Part shown: piece by piece, positions 41,893-51,096 of the stretch | Numbering within the stretch: the first letter of the stretch is position 1 | Layout of the letters: the number at the start of each line of letters is the position of its first letter | Translations under genes and position numbers: made by a program | The notes under the pieces: generated by a model | Databases searched by the model: none | What the model was told of the DNA's origin: nothing | The model's input: the letters and a program-made list of their open reading frames with translations, nothing else | Origin: Burkholderia sp. GAS332 | GTDB taxonomy: Bacteria > Pseudomonadota > Gammaproteobacteria > Burkholderiales > Burkholderiaceae | Reading direction: 5' to 3' | Length of the DNA stretch: 64,000 nt | Assembly: GCA_900142905.1 (NCBI GenBank) | Contig: FSRV01000001.1 | Coordinates: 2,914,001-2,978,000 of the forward strand

Positions 41893-44577
41893 TCAGTGGA
41901 CGGACGGCGCGCCGTTCGGGCCGGCGTCCTGCGTAATCGGGCGGATCGAGCCGGGCACGATGCTCGCGCCGAACTCGCGGATCAGCGACTGCACAAACGG
42001 ATCGGCGCCGATCTCGCGCTCCGCTTCCTGCTGGCGCTGAGCACGCATCGCGGCGTCGTGCGCGGCTGCCGTGCGGCGCGCCGGGCCGACTTCGACCAAG
42101 ACGTCGACGTTCTGGCCAAGCTTGTCAGCGAGCGCGGCTTTCAGTTTAGCGACCTGCGAGGCTTCCGCGTACTGGGGCACCGGCACGTTCAATTTCAGCG
42201 TGCTGCCTTCGAGTGCCATCAGTTCGCTGTTGAACGCGAGTTGATACGAAATGCCCTTGAGCGGCAGGTCGACGGCGAGCGCGGGCCAGTCGCCCTGGAA
42301 ACCCAGCGAATCGAGCGGCACAGCGGCCGGCAACGGCCGCTTGTCGACCACCGGCGCGGGGGTCGACGCAGGCGCGGCGTTGACGCGGACATCGTCGGGT
42401 CCGCTGTCGAACACCGGCATGTAGTTGTCGTCCGGCAGGCCGTAATAGCCTTCGTCCGCTGCCGTGAGCGGCATATATTCATCGGGCGGCATGTCGTCCC
42501 ATGGCGCGCTCGACGAGCCGTTCTGCTCCTGGACCTGCGGCGACGGCGCACGCGCTGCCGGTGCGGCTTCTTGTTCTGGCGCACGGCGCGGGGCGCCCGG
42601 CGTCGGCACATTGACGACAACGCGTGGTGCGGCAGGCTTCGGCGCAGCCGGGGCTGCAACGGGCCTGGCGGCGGCTGCCGCCGTGGCGCGGCCACGGTCC
42701 GACGAGACTTTCAGGCCGGCGCTGCGCAATACATTGAGTGCATCGCTCGCGCCGCCTGCGCGGCGCGGCGGAATGTCGGCTGCGGGCGGCGGCTCTTGCG
42801 ATGCCGTTTCTGGGGCGGCCTCTTCTGCTTGTGCGAACGCGGCTGCCGCCGGGGCGGTGAGAGAAGACGCCGGAGCCGATTGCCGAGGAACGGCCGCAGC
42901 AGGTGCTTCGATTGGGGCAGGCTCCGTGGGCGCGTCGTCCCACGGCGCCAAAGCCCGCGCAGTCGCTACCTTCGTTGCTTCTATCGATTCGGTCGCTTCA
43001 GCCGCCGGCGCCGGGGGCGCCGATTCGGACATCGGCGCCACTTGGGTCGCGCTCATGTCCGCAGGTGCGGGCACCGGATCGCTCAGCACCGGTTCGACGG
43101 ACGTTTCATCCTGCCACGGCGCCAAAGCCGGTGCAGCAATGACGTCGGACGCCGCGGGCGCAGGCGCCGCGCTCGCTTCGCCAGATGCGGATGCGGATGC
43201 GGATGCGGATGCGGCTTTCGAAACGATCGCCGCGTCAACAATAGGGGGTTTCGGCGTGTCAGTATTTTCAACGGACCCCGCGGACGCCAAGTGCTGCGAA
43301 TCCTGCGTAGTGGATCTAGCTTCCGCCACCGGATTGACGGATCGGACCGGCACCGCAGCGGCTGCTTCAACCGCACGCGACGGCGCCACCGCCTGCTGCG
43401 CAGCCACGGCCGGAGAACCCGCGCGTTTAGCGCCGCCTGCCCCCGCCGGTCCCGGCGCACGCGTCGCAGCCGAGCCGCCACCACCGCCGGTGGGCGCCGG
43501 CTCGAACGCCAGCATGCGCAACAGCGTCATCGTGAAACCGGCGTATTCATCAGGCGCGAGGCCCAGCTCGCTTCGGCCGATGGTCGCAATCTGATAGAAC
43601 AACTGCACCTGTTCGGCGCTCAACGCTTCGGCAAAGCGACGCAGATCACCCGCTTCCGGCCACTCGTCCAACACCGACGACGGCGCGAACTGCGCCCACG
43701 CGACTCGGTGCAACAAGCTCGCCAGATCCTGCAACGCCGTCGAAAACGACAGGCTGCGCAACGCCATCTCGTCCGCGACCGCCAGCACGGCGGCGCCGTC
43801 ACCATCGGCCAGCGCGTCGAGCAGGCGAATCAGATAGCTTTGATCGAGCGCGCCGAGCATGCCGCGCACTGCCTCTTCATTCACCTGATTGGCCGAATAG
43901 GCGATCGCCTGATCGGTCAGCGAGAGCGCGTCGCGCATCGAGCCGTCGGCCGCGCGCGCGAGCAGGCGCAACGCCTGGGCGTCAAACGGCACCTTCTCTT
44001 CGCCGAGAATGTGCTCAAGATGCGACACGATGTGCCCGGCCGGCATCTGCTTCAGATTGAACTGCAGACAGCGCGACAGCACCGTGACCGGAATCTTCTG
44101 CGGATCGGTGGTGGCGAGAATGAACTTGACGTGCGAAGGCGGCTCTTCCAGCGTCTTCAGCATCGCGTTGAAGGCGTGATTGGTCAGCATGTGCACTTCG
44201 TCGATCATGTAGACCTTGAAGCGCGCATCGACCGGCGCGTAAACCGCGCGCTCCAGCAGCGCCGCCATTTCGTCGACACCGCGATTACTCGCCGCGTCCA
44301 TCTCGACATAATCGACAAAACGGCCTTCATCGATCTCGCGGCACGCGCGGCACACACCGCACGGCGTGGAGGTCACGCCGGTTTCGCAATTCAGCGCCTT
44401 GGCAAAGATGCGCGACAGTGTCGTTTTGCCGACGCCGCGGGTGCCGGTAAACAGATAGGCATGATGCAGACGGCCACCGTCGAGCGCGTGCGTGAGCGCG
44501 CGCACCACGTGCTCCTGTCCGACGAGCGAAGCGAAATCCTTCGGCCGCCATTTGCGTGCGAGAACTTGATAGGTCAT
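41893..44577 (-). CDS. dnaX: DNA polymerase III subunit gamma/tau
   Basis: 894 residues, long compared with 643 in E. coli. The clamp-loader AAA+ domain (1-360) has Walker A TGTRGVGKTTL, the zinc module C-x8-CGVCRAC, DEVH for Walker B, and SRC for the sensor. A long Ala/Pro/Glu-rich linker (about 365-740) contains PWDD motifs (ALAPWDDAPTEP, SSAPWDDMPPD) that recur four times with variation. The C-terminal tau-like domain (about 760-894) should contact the polymerase. A hexanucleotide repeat encoding (Ser-Ala)n lies in the linker. No A-rich frameshift site for a separate gamma form was seen. Confidence 0.95.
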   Translation of the reverse strand: MTYQVLARKWRPKDFASLVGQEHVVRALTHALDGGRLHHAYLFTGTRGVGKTTLSRIFAKALNCETGVTSTPCGVCRACREIDEGRFVDYVEMDAASNRGVDEMAALLERAVYAPVDARFKVYMIDEVHMLTNHAFNAMLKTLEEPPSHVKFILATTDPQKIPVTVLSRCLQFNLKQMPAGHIVSHLEHILGEEKVPFDAQALRLLARAADGSMRDALSLTDQAIAYSANQVNEEAVRGMLGALDQSYLIRLLDALADGDGAAVLAVADEMALRSLSFSTALQDLASLLHRVAWAQFAPSSVLDEWPEAGDLRRFAEALSAEQVQLFYQIATIGRSELGLAPDEYAGFTMTLLRMLAFEPAPTGGGGGSAATRAPGPAGAGGAKRAGSPAVAAQQAVAPSRAVEAAAAVPVRSVNPVAEARSTTQDSQHLASAGSVENTDTPKPPIVDAAIVSKAASASASASASGEASAAPAPAASDVIAAPALAPWQDETSVEPVLSDPVPAPADMSATQVAPMSESAPPAPAAEATESIEATKVATARALAPWDDAPTEPAPIEAPAAAVPRQSAPASSLTAPAAAAFAQAEEAAPETASQEPPPAADIPPRRAGGASDALNVLRSAGLKVSSDRGRATAAAAARPVAAPAAPKPAAPRVVVNVPTPGAPRRAPEQEAAPAARAPSPQVQEQNGSSSAPWDDMPPDEYMPLTAADEGYYGLPDDNYMPVFDSGPDDVRVNAAPASTPAPVVDKRPLPAAVPLDSLGFQGDWPALAVDLPLKGISYQLAFNSELMALEGSTLKLNVPVPQYAEASQVAKLKAALADKLGQNVDVLVEVGPARRTAAAHDAAMRAQRQQEAEREIGADPFVQSLIREFGASIVPGSIRPITQDAGPNGAPSVH
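43184..43213 (-). repeat. dnaX: Hexanucleotide microsatellite in dnaX
   Basis: Five perfect GATGCG units on the plus strand encode alternating Ala-Ser in the DnaX linker. Gain or loss of a unit would keep the frame, so length can vary without inactivating the gene. Confidence 0.85.
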
Positions 44578-44788
44578 CTGGAAATTGTATCAGTAACGAT
44601 GGCGCGCAAAACCGATTCGAGACGGCGCGCGAACTCATGTTGCCGCTTCATTGAAACAGGCTAACGGACCGATAGAAAAAAATAGATGAAGCGCGCGAGA
44701 AAAGCCACCGCAGTGTCCGCGTGACAGCGCTTGGGGTAAAACAGGAGAGGGGAAGTACGGCAGAGAAAAAACAAGAAAGAGGAAGGTG

Positions 44789-44882
44789 ACGAGCCTGACC
44801 CTCGGCACTGGTGGAAAACGGCTGTGGCTGCTTCGTTCCCGACCTGACCAGGTTGACCATCCCTCCATGCGAGGAGGCCCGT
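44789..44882 (-). ncRNA. ffs: Signal recognition particle RNA (4.5S, small type)
   Basis: About 94 bases. The minus strand carries the conserved SRP domain IV: CAACCTGGTCAGG, then TCGGGAACGAAGCAGCC, matching the E. coli apical loop CAGGTCAGGTCCGGAAGGAAGCAGCC. The ends ACGGGCCT and AGGCTCGT pair to close the hairpin (one G-U), setting the boundaries. A T-rich tract follows (CTTTCTTGTTTTTTCTC). A TAGAAT -10 box (44891-44896) lies eight bases before the 5' end. It binds Ffh to target nascent membrane proteins. Location next to dnaX is common in beta- and gammaproteobacteria. Confidence 0.95.
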
Positions 44883-44890
44883 CACGAAAC

Positions 44891-44896
44891 ATTCTA
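44891..44896 (-). promoter_or_regulatory. -10 box of the SRP RNA gene
   Basis: TAGAAT on the minus strand, eight bases upstream of the inferred RNA 5' end. A -35 at 17 bases (TCGCAC) is weak. Confidence 0.55.
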
Positions 44897-45327
44897 TCAT
44901 CGCTTGGCCCGCTGTGCGACTGTTAATACGACCAAACTGACATCGACGCGCCGAATCAGGCGCTTCGCACTATATAGGCAACACCCCGCAAGTACGCGTC
45001 CGGGGCACTTGAGTTTGCGCTGCCCGCCACCAGATAAGCTGCGTCGCGGTTATCAAAACGGAGTGACGCTTCACCGGCAGCCGTTGGCCCCACTGCCCTT
45101 GATGAGTACTATCACCACCGGCAACGCATAGCGAATTAAGCTAAACTGCCGTACGGATGACCCGCAAACGCGAGCTTTCCGCACATTCCGGACAAGGTCT
45201 TTCGACTTTTTCAGGCATGCGCCGGCAAGACTGCGATGGCGGCAAAGCGAACGGAAGTTTCCCTAGATTTTGACGTATCGTGGCGAGCAATTCAGGCGGG
45301 CCTCGAACCGATAGAGGTATTCATACA

Positions 45328-45654
45328 ATGAGCGAATCAATCAAGCATATTAGCGACGCATCGTTCGAACAGGACGTCGTGAAATCCGATAAACCCGTGC
45401 TGCTCGATTTCTGGGCTGAATGGTGCGGTCCGTGCAAGATGATCGCGCCGATCCTCGACGAAGTCGCGAAGGATTACGCCGATCGCCTGCAAATCGCCAA
45501 GATCAACGTCGACGAACATCAATCGACGCCGGTCAAGTTCGGCGTGCGCGGCATCCCCACGCTGATCCTCTTCAAGAACGGCGCTGTCGCCGCGCAGAAG
45601 GTCGGCGCACTGTCGAAGTCGCAACTCACCGCGTTCCTCGACGGCAACCTGTAA
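45328..45654 (+). CDS. trxA: Thioredoxin 1
   Basis: 108 residues, standard length. The active site WCGPC (C33, C36) sits in [27 protein letters not shown], and the cis-proline is in [12 protein letters not shown]. It is a cytosolic disulphide reductase. ATG 45328 gives the normal N-terminus [17 protein letters not shown]; an upstream extension to 45280 is not conserved. It lies 237 bases upstream of rho on the same strand, the conserved trxA-rho order of proteobacteria. Confidence 0.96.
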   Translation: MSESIKHISDASFEQDVVKSDKPVLLDFWAEWCGPCKMIAPILDEVAKDYADRLQIAKINVDEHQSTPVKFGVRGIPTLILFKNGAVAAQKVGALSKSQLTAFLDGNL

Positions 45655-45783
45655 AACGGTCGCATCGGCGCGCTCCAGGCCCCTTGAGACCGTCAGGCGC
45701 GCTGTCTTAGGCGTGTTGTCAGCAGGCAACACGCTCAATAAGAAAGATGCCATACCGTCGCACTGGCGGAAATTGGCCTGTGC

Positions 45784-45840
45784 TATGCTAGAATCCGCAA
45801 AACGTCGAAAAGACGTGTAAGTCCTTGAGCGGTTCCGCTC
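45784..45840 (+). promoter_or_regulatory. rho promoter -10 and structured leader
   Basis: TGCTAGAAT gives an extended -10 (TAGAAT 45789-45794), 98 bases before rho. Two small hairpins follow: ACGTC-GAAAA-GACGT (45802-45816) and GAGCG-GTTC-CGCTC (45827-45840). rho leaders are known to be autoregulated; the role of these hairpins is inferred. Confidence 0.45.
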
Positions 45841-45891
45841 ACTCTCCTCCCAGATTTCATTTCGTCGCACCTTCTCCTGCGGGTTCTCCGT

Positions 45892-47160
45892 ATGCATTTA
45901 TCCGAGCTTAAGACTCAGCACGTGTCCGAATTGATCGAGATGGCCAATGGCCTCGAGATCGAAAGTGCAAACCGCCTGCGCAAGCAGGAATTGATGTTTG
46001 CCATTCTAAAAAAACGAGCCAAAGCGGGCGACACGATCTTCGGCGACGGCACGCTCGAAGTGCTGCCGGACGGCTTCGGCTTCCTGCGTTCGCCGGAAAC
46101 CTCGTATCTCGCCAGCACGGACGATATTTACATCAGCCCGTCGCAAATCCGCCGCTTCAACCTGCACACGGGCGACACGATCGAAGGCGAAGTGCGTACG
46201 CCGAAAGACGGTGAACGCTATTTCGCGCTAGTGAAGGTGGACAAGGTCAACGGCCAGCCGCCGGAAGCCTCGAAGCACAAGATCATGTTCGAAAACCTGA
46301 CGCCGCTGCACCCGAACAAGGTGCTGCTGCTCGAACGTGAAATGCGTGGCGAAGAAAACGTCACGGGCCGGATCATCGATATGATCGCGCCGATCGGCAA
46401 GGGCCAGCGCGGCCTGCTGGTTGCGTCGCCGAAGTCCGGCAAGACCGTGATGCTGCAGCACATCGCGCACGCCATTAAGCAAAACCATCCGGATGTCGTG
46501 CTGTTCGTGCTGCTGATCGACGAACGCCCGGAAGAAGTGACCGAAATGCAGCGTTCGGTGGCGGGCGAAGTGATCGCCTCCACGTTCGACGAACCGGCTG
46601 CGCGTCACGTGCAAGTCGCCGAAATGGTGATCGAAAAAGCCAAGCGCCTCGTCGAAATGAAGAACGACGTCGTGATTCTGCTCGACTCGATCACGCGTCT
46701 CGCGCGTGCGTACAACACCGTCGTGCCGGCCTCGGGCAAGGTGCTGACGGGTGGTGTCGACGCGAACGCGCTGCAACGTCCGAAGCGCTTCTTCGGCGCG
46801 GCGCGCAATATCGAAGAAGGCGGCTCGCTGACCATCATCGGCACGGCGCTGATCGAAACCGGCAGCCGCATGGACGACGTGATCTACGAAGAGTTCAAGG
46901 GCACGGGCAATATGGAAGTGCACCTGGAACGCCGCCTTGCTGAAAAGCGCGTCTATCCGTCGATCAACCTGAACAAGTCCGGCACGCGCCGTGAAGAACT
47001 GCTGATCAAGCCCGAAGTCCTGCAAAAGATCTGGGTGCTGCGCAAGTTCATTCACGACATGGACGAAGTCGAGTCGATGGAATTCCTGCTCGACAAGATT
47101 CGCCAAACGAAGAGCAACTCTGAGTTCTTCGACATGATGCGTCGCGGCGGCGGCAGCTAA
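45892..47160 (+). CDS. rho: Transcription termination factor Rho
   Basis: 422 residues. The N-terminal domain begins [41 protein letters not shown]. The RNA-binding cold-shock fold contains [32 protein letters not shown]. The ATPase core has Walker [27 protein letters not shown], Walker [17 protein letters not shown] and the Q/R-loop region. The hexameric RNA helicase ends transcripts and is essential. It is followed 42 bases later by its own intrinsic terminator. Confidence 0.97.
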   Translation: MHLSELKTQHVSELIEMANGLEIESANRLRKQELMFAILKKRAKAGDTIFGDGTLEVLPDGFGFLRSPETSYLASTDDIYISPSQIRRFNLHTGDTIEGEVRTPKDGERYFALVKVDKVNGQPPEASKHKIMFENLTPLHPNKVLLLEREMRGEENVTGRIIDMIAPIGKGQRGLLVASPKSGKTVMLQHIAHAIKQNHPDVVLFVLLIDERPEEVTEMQRSVAGEVIASTFDEPAARHVQVAEMVIEKAKRLVEMKNDVVILLDSITRLARAYNTVVPASGKVLTGGVDANALQRPKRFFGAARNIEEGGSLTIIGTALIETGSRMDDVIYEEFKGTGNMEVHLERRLAEKRVYPSINLNKSGTRREELLIKPEVLQKIWVLRKFIHDMDEVESMEFLLDKIRQTKSNSEFFDMMRRGGGS

Positions 47161-47202
47161 GGCCTCACGCCAAAGCCGCAGCACCGGCTGCATCGTATAA
47201 GA

Positions 47203-47235
47203 AAGCCGCTCGCCAGAAACGAGCGGCTTTTTTTC
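47203..47235 (+). terminator. Rho-independent terminator after rho
   Basis: AAGCCGCTCG, a seven-base loop, CGAGCGGCTT followed by a T-run. Confidence 0.92.
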
Positions 47236-47281
47236 GTCCGTAAGATTTCGCCCGAAAGAGCGCGAGCTAGCGCTGCAACAT

Positions 47282-47310
47282 GTACGTGAACGTACACGTT
47301 GCAGTACAAT
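47282..47310 (+). promoter_or_regulatory. MerR-regulator promoter with overlapping palindrome
   Basis: TACAAT at 47305-47310 is a good -10. Immediately upstream the palindrome AACGT-AC-ACGTT (47289-47300) sits where a MerR protein would bind between -35 and -10. Nested GTAC repeats flank it. The placement suggests autoregulation of the downstream merR-type gene and its exporter. Confidence 0.55.
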
Positions 47311-47339
47311 GCACCCAGCCCGTCATGTCTGCCCACCCT

Positions 47340-47861
47340 ATGTCGAAAGACGCACCCGCCCTGCTCACCGTACGCGATGCCGCTGAACGCCTCGGGGTCA
47401 CGCCGCGCACGCTGAAGTACTACGAGGAACGCGGCCTCGTCTCGCCTACCCGCAGCGAAGGCCGCTATCGGCTTTATGACGAGGAAGACCTGAAGCGCTT
47501 CGGCCGCATTCTGCGCCTGCGTTCGCTCGGTTTCTCGCTGCACGGCATCACCGAAATGCTCAAGCGCCCGCTCGAACCGGTCGAGGGCGGCCATCGCTAT
47601 TCCACCGAATCGCTGCGGCAGATTCGCGACGCCATCCATGAACAGGTCGAAGCGCTCGACGTCCGTATCGAAACGATGCGACGCGAACTCAAGGAAGCGC
47701 AAAAATTGCGGGCCGAACTGAGTCCCGATCTCGACTATCTCGAAAGACGTCTCGCGGGTGAAAATGCGGACGCACTGCTCGAGCAGCGGCGCAACGCACG
47801 CGCCAAAGCGGAGAACACGTCGCCCGCGAAGCGCTCGAAAAAATCGGCCGAGCCCACATGA
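47340..47861 (+). CDS. MerR family transcriptional regulator
   Basis: 173 residues from ATG 47340 (ATG 47325 is an alternative). The winged helix LLTVRDAAERLGVTPRTLKYYEERGLVSPTRSEGRYRLYDEEDLKRFGRILRLRSLGFSLHGITEML is standard MerR. A dimerisation coiled coil follows (about 90-145) and a Lys/Ala-rich tail. No metal-binding cysteines are present, so a small-molecule effector is likely. A frame open to 47280 covers the promoter and palindrome, so the later start is chosen. Its stop overlaps the MFS gene start as ATGA, which suggests that it controls that exporter. Confidence 0.85.
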   Translation: MSKDAPALLTVRDAAERLGVTPRTLKYYEERGLVSPTRSEGRYRLYDEEDLKRFGRILRLRSLGFSLHGITEMLKRPLEPVEGGHRYSTESLRQIRDAIHEQVEALDVRIETMRRELKEAQKLRAELSPDLDYLERRLAGENADALLEQRRNARAKAENTSPAKRSKKSAEPT

Positions 47862-49414
47862 GCGCGACGTCGCCCCGCGCACCGTTGTTTAGCGCCGCAA
47901 AATTGCGCGGCGATTTTTTCCCATGGGTGCTGGCCGTCGTGACCGGCCTCGACTATTTCGACAACGCGATTTTTTCGTTTTTCACCAGCTACATCGCGGG
48001 CGGCATCAACGCGTCACCGGATGAACTGGTCTGGGCGTCGAGCGCCTATGCGGTAGCGGCCGTGCTCGGCATCCTGCAGCAGCAATGGTGGGTCGAGCGT
48101 TTCGGTTACCGGCGCTATGTGGCCGGCTGCATGCTGCTCTACTCAGCGGGCGCGATTGCCGCCACATTGTGCGAGTCGTCGATCGAGCTCGCGTTCGCGC
48201 GTGGTTTTCAGGGCTACTTCATCGGCCCGATGATGGGCACCTGCCGCATCCTGATCCAGATGAGCTTTACACCGCAGCAGCGGCCCGCGGCAACCCGTGC
48301 TTTTCTGGTGATGATCGTCTTGAGTAGTGCGCTTGCGCCGCTGATCGGCGGTCAACTGGTCGCGCATTTCGACTGGCGTGCGCTGTTCGCCTGCACGGCG
48401 CCGGCCGGTGTGCTGTTTGCCGTTCTCGCCCTGCTCGCCCTTCCCGACACCGGCAACCGCCTGCCGGAAGAACGCGGCACGGCGCACTTCTGGCCTTATC
48501 TGATCTTCGCGTTCGCGCAAGGCGCGCTGCAAATCGTCATGCAGCAAGTGCGGTTCCAGTTGTTCAGCGCATCGCCGGGGCTGATTCTGCTGACGGTCGC
48601 GGGCATTGTCGCGCTCGGCTGGTTCGCATACCAGCAATGGCACCATCCCTCGCCGCTGGTGCGCCTGCATGCGCTGCGCGAAAAGGTATTCCAGGTCGGA
48701 CTTGTGCTGTACATGTTCTACTACTACATCTCGACCGTATTCAGCTATCTGACGTCGCGCTTTCTCGAGAGCGGCCTCGGCTATCCCGTTGAGAATACCG
48801 GGCGACTGGTCGGCGTGACCTCACTGATTTCGGCGAGCGCGCTGTTCGTCTACCTGCGTTACGCGAAGCTCCTGCCACGCAAGAAGTGGATCATCGTGCC
48901 GGGCTTCGCGGTGGCCGCGTTCGCCGCGGCGTGGATGACGCGCATGGCGCCGGACGTGGGCGAAGCCGCGCTAGTCGTGCCGATGCTGCTGCGTGGCTTG
49001 CTGTTGCTGTTCATCGTGCTGCCGGTCGCCAATCTGACGTTTAGAATCTTCGCCATAGAAGAATTCACGCATGGTTACCGGCTGAAAAACATCGTGCGGC
49101 AACTGACGATCTCGTTCGCGACGGCCTCGGTCATCATCGTCGAACAACATCGGCAGGCGCTGCATCAAGCTCGCCTCGCGGAGTTCGTGAATCCGTACAA
49201 TCCGTTGTTCCAGAATTCGCTCGCTGTGCTGACTCGCGGCTTCAGCGCCGCCGGCCGCTCGCCCTCCGAGGCGCATTCGCTGGCGATCGTGGAAATCAGC
49301 CGGACGGTCGCGCAGCAGGCCAGTTTCCTGAGCTCACTGGACGGCTTCTACTTCCTGATCGGCGTTGCACTATGTGGCGGCATTTTCGCCGCGTGGCAAA
49401 AGCAGATCGACTAA
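47858..49414 (+). CDS. MFS transporter, DHA2 (EmrB-like) family
   Basis: 518 residues with about 14 hydrophobic segments. Typical elements are the short cytoplasmic N-terminus, LDYFDNAIFSFFTSYIAGGINASPDELVWASSAYAVAAVLGILQQQWWVERFGYRRY (motif A region), the GFQGYFIGPMMGTCRILIQ stretch and a proline/glycine helix with LIGGQLVAHFDWRALF. This is the drug:H+ antiporter-2 layout. It likely exports a toxic or signalling small molecule sensed by the overlapping MerR regulator. No membrane-fusion partner is adjacent. Confidence 0.88.
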   Translation: MSATSPRAPLFSAAKLRGDFFPWVLAVVTGLDYFDNAIFSFFTSYIAGGINASPDELVWASSAYAVAAVLGILQQQWWVERFGYRRYVAGCMLLYSAGAIAATLCESSIELAFARGFQGYFIGPMMGTCRILIQMSFTPQQRPAATRAFLVMIVLSSALAPLIGGQLVAHFDWRALFACTAPAGVLFAVLALLALPDTGNRLPEERGTAHFWPYLIFAFAQGALQIVMQQVRFQLFSASPGLILLTVAGIVALGWFAYQQWHHPSPLVRLHALREKVFQVGLVLYMFYYYISTVFSYLTSRFLESGLGYPVENTGRLVGVTSLISASALFVYLRYAKLLPRKKWIIVPGFAVAAFAAAWMTRMAPDVGEAALVVPMLLRGLLLLFIVLPVANLTFRIFAIEEFTHGYRLKNIVRQLTISFATASVIIVEQHRQALHQARLAEFVNPYNPLFQNSLAVLTRGFSAAGRSPSEAHSLAIVEISRTVAQQASFLSSLDGFYFLIGVALCGGIFAAWQKQID

Positions 49415-49429
49415 GGGTTTCATCAGGCC

Positions 49430-50263
49430 ATGCTTTCGAAACTCACTCATTGGTTCAGCGCGCGCCGCCGCGACCGCGCGCTACGCGACTACGCGATCGA
49501 CGACGCCCTGTGGCAAGCCACGCTCGACGGCCTGCCGTTCCTCGCCCACCTCGAGGCGCCGGATCGCGTGCGTCTGCGCGAGCTGACCAGTCTCTTCATC
49601 GCGCAAAAGGAATTTTCGACCGCGCACGGACTCGAGCTGACCGACGCCATGACCGTGGCGATCGCCGCGCAAGCCTGTTTGCCGGTACTGAACCTGAGCC
49701 TCGACCTGTATCGCGGCTGGGTCGGCGTGATCATCTATCCGGGCGAGTTCGTGATCCGCAAAACGGTTGAAGACGAAGATGGCGTGGTGCACGAGGTCGA
49801 GCACGACGCGAGCGGCGAAGCGTGGGAAGGCGGCCCGGTGGTGTTGTCGTGGGAAGACGCGCAGATGGCCAGCGGCACGGAGGCCTACAACGTCGTGATT
49901 CACGAATTCGCGCACAAGATCGACATGCTGAACGGCGAGGCGGATGGCCACCCGCCGCTCATGCGCCGCTGGCATGCCCCGCTCGATTCACAGGCATGGG
50001 CCGACATTTTCGACCATGCCTACGACCACTTCTGCGCCAAAGTGGACGCGGTGCCGGATAGGCGCTGGGCGCGTTTCGAGCGCGATTCGCTGATCGATCC
50101 TTACGCGGCCGACCATCCATCGGAATTTTTTGCCGTTTGCAGCGAGGCACTGTTCGTCCAGCCGCAGGCCTTCGAGGCGGAGTATCCCGAGCTATACCGG
50201 TTGCTGGCGCGCTTTTACCGTCAGGACCCGGCACGGATCGGGATCGCCTTCGCACCGGCCTGA
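49430..50263 (+). CDS. mtfA: Zinc-dependent peptidase MtfA
   Basis: 277 residues of the M90 family. The zinc motif is HEFAH (H158, E159, H162) in NVVIHEFAHKIDMLNGEADG, and the third ligand region is VCSEALF near residue 240. In E. coli MtfA binds and inactivates the glucose repressor Mlc and has aminopeptidase activity. The protein is soluble. It lies 15 bases after the MFS gene on the same strand and may be co-transcribed, without an evident functional link. Confidence 0.92.
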   Translation: MLSKLTHWFSARRRDRALRDYAIDDALWQATLDGLPFLAHLEAPDRVRLRELTSLFIAQKEFSTAHGLELTDAMTVAIAAQACLPVLNLSLDLYRGWVGVIIYPGEFVIRKTVEDEDGVVHEVEHDASGEAWEGGPVVLSWEDAQMASGTEAYNVVIHEFAHKIDMLNGEADGHPPLMRRWHAPLDSQAWADIFDHAYDHFCAKVDAVPDRRWARFERDSLIDPYAADHPSEFFAVCSEALFVQPQAFEAEYPELYRLLARFYRQDPARIGIAFAPA

Positions 50264-50381
50264 CGCCCACCGCGCAAGCGCCCGCCGGATAAGGGCTGCA
50301 GCGCCGCCCACCCGCGAGAAACGAATCGGCGCCCCCGTGGCGAAAACGCGGCCAACGGCTGGCAAAAAGATAGCAGAAAGG

Positions 50382-50410
50382 TCGTCAAGCGACTGATTTT
50401 CTGGCATAAT
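50382..50410 (+). promoter_or_regulatory. Candidate promoter of rpmE2
   Basis: TCGTCA (50382-50387), 17 bases, CATAAT (50405-50410). It lies about 100 bases before the rpmE2 start in otherwise featureless DNA. Confidence 0.4.
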
Positions 50411-50510
50411 CGCCGTTTTTCGACCATAGGCAAGTGGCTCGCGCCTAGATGCTGTCCGCGTTCATAGCGGCTGCTCGCGGGTTGGCTACCGCCAGATTAA
50501 AGGAAAGACC

Positions 50511-50777
50511 ATGAAAGAAGGCATTCACCCGGATTACCGCGAAGTCCTGTTCGTCGACATGTCGATCGACTTCAAGTTTGTGACGCGCTCGACCATCCAG
50601 ACGCGTGAAACCGCCGAATTCAACGGCAAGACCTACCCGCTCGCCAAGATCGAAGTGTCGTCGGAATCGCATCCGTTCTACACTGGCCAACAAAAGATCA
50701 TGGACACGGCAGGCCGCGTCGAGAAGTTCAACAAGAAGTTCGGCACGCGCGCTACCGGCAAGGCAGCAGCGAAGTAA
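50511..50777 (+). CDS. rpmE2: 50S ribosomal protein L31, type B
   Basis: 88 residues: [78 protein letters not shown]. The HPFYTG motif marks L31. The absence of the zinc-binding CxxC pairs makes it the zinc-independent type B. In many bacteria this paralogue is zinc-regulated, but no Zur site is evident here. It ends before an intrinsic terminator. Confidence 0.95.
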   Translation: MKEGIHPDYREVLFVDMSIDFKFVTRSTIQTRETAEFNGKTYPLAKIEVSSESHPFYTGQQKIMDTAGRVEKFNKKFGTRATGKAAAK

Positions 50778-50822
50778 TACCCGCCTCGTCGCCGGCTTTG
50801 GCCCGCAACGAAGCAGCAGCGA

Positions 50823-50850
50823 AAAAGGGCAGCTCACGCTGCCCTTTTTT
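50823..50850 (+). terminator. Rho-independent terminator after rpmE2
   Basis: AAAGGGCAG, loop CTCACG, CTGCCCTTTTTT. Compact GC stem with a T6 run. Confidence 0.9.
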
Positions 50851-51096
50851 GTCGCCGTTTTTTGCCCCCGATTCCGGACGCCCGGACGCAAAGCGTCGCC
50901 CGGCGATTCGTTGCCCGGCAAACCGTCACCCGTTGCGGCGCCATGTTACAGGCACCCCAATGACGTTGCGAGCCATTACCGGCCGTGACGCGCATCGCAC
51001 GGCACGACTACAATGCCGGATGCTCCAAAATGGCCATTCCAGCCGGACACCCTGTCCGGTCCCGGCTGCACCGCTTATCCAATATCCACACAACGC

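Larger units (their letters stand above)
44578..45327. other. Intergenic region holding the SRP RNA and trxA upstream sequence
   Basis: 750 bases. The SRP RNA gene occupies 44789-44882 (minus). The interval 44900-45327 lies before trxA and has no supported coding frame. A TAAACT at about 45142 is a weak -10 candidate. No terminator or riboswitch was recognised. Confidence 0.5.

Noticed and set aside
41893..44577. Programmed frameshift for a separate gamma subunit in dnaX
   Set aside because: No A-rich slippery heptamer with a downstream hairpin was seen in the linker.
41896..44664. A 922-codon plus-strand frame opposite dnaX
   Set aside because: It mirrors the GC-rich dnaX gene, is Arg/Gly/His-rich without any domain, and has no ribosome-binding site. 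A codon-position artefact of high GC.
44661..44900. Small minus-strand frames over 44.6-44.9 kb
   Set aside because: They cross the SRP RNA gene, whose conserved loop and closing stem explain the sequence.
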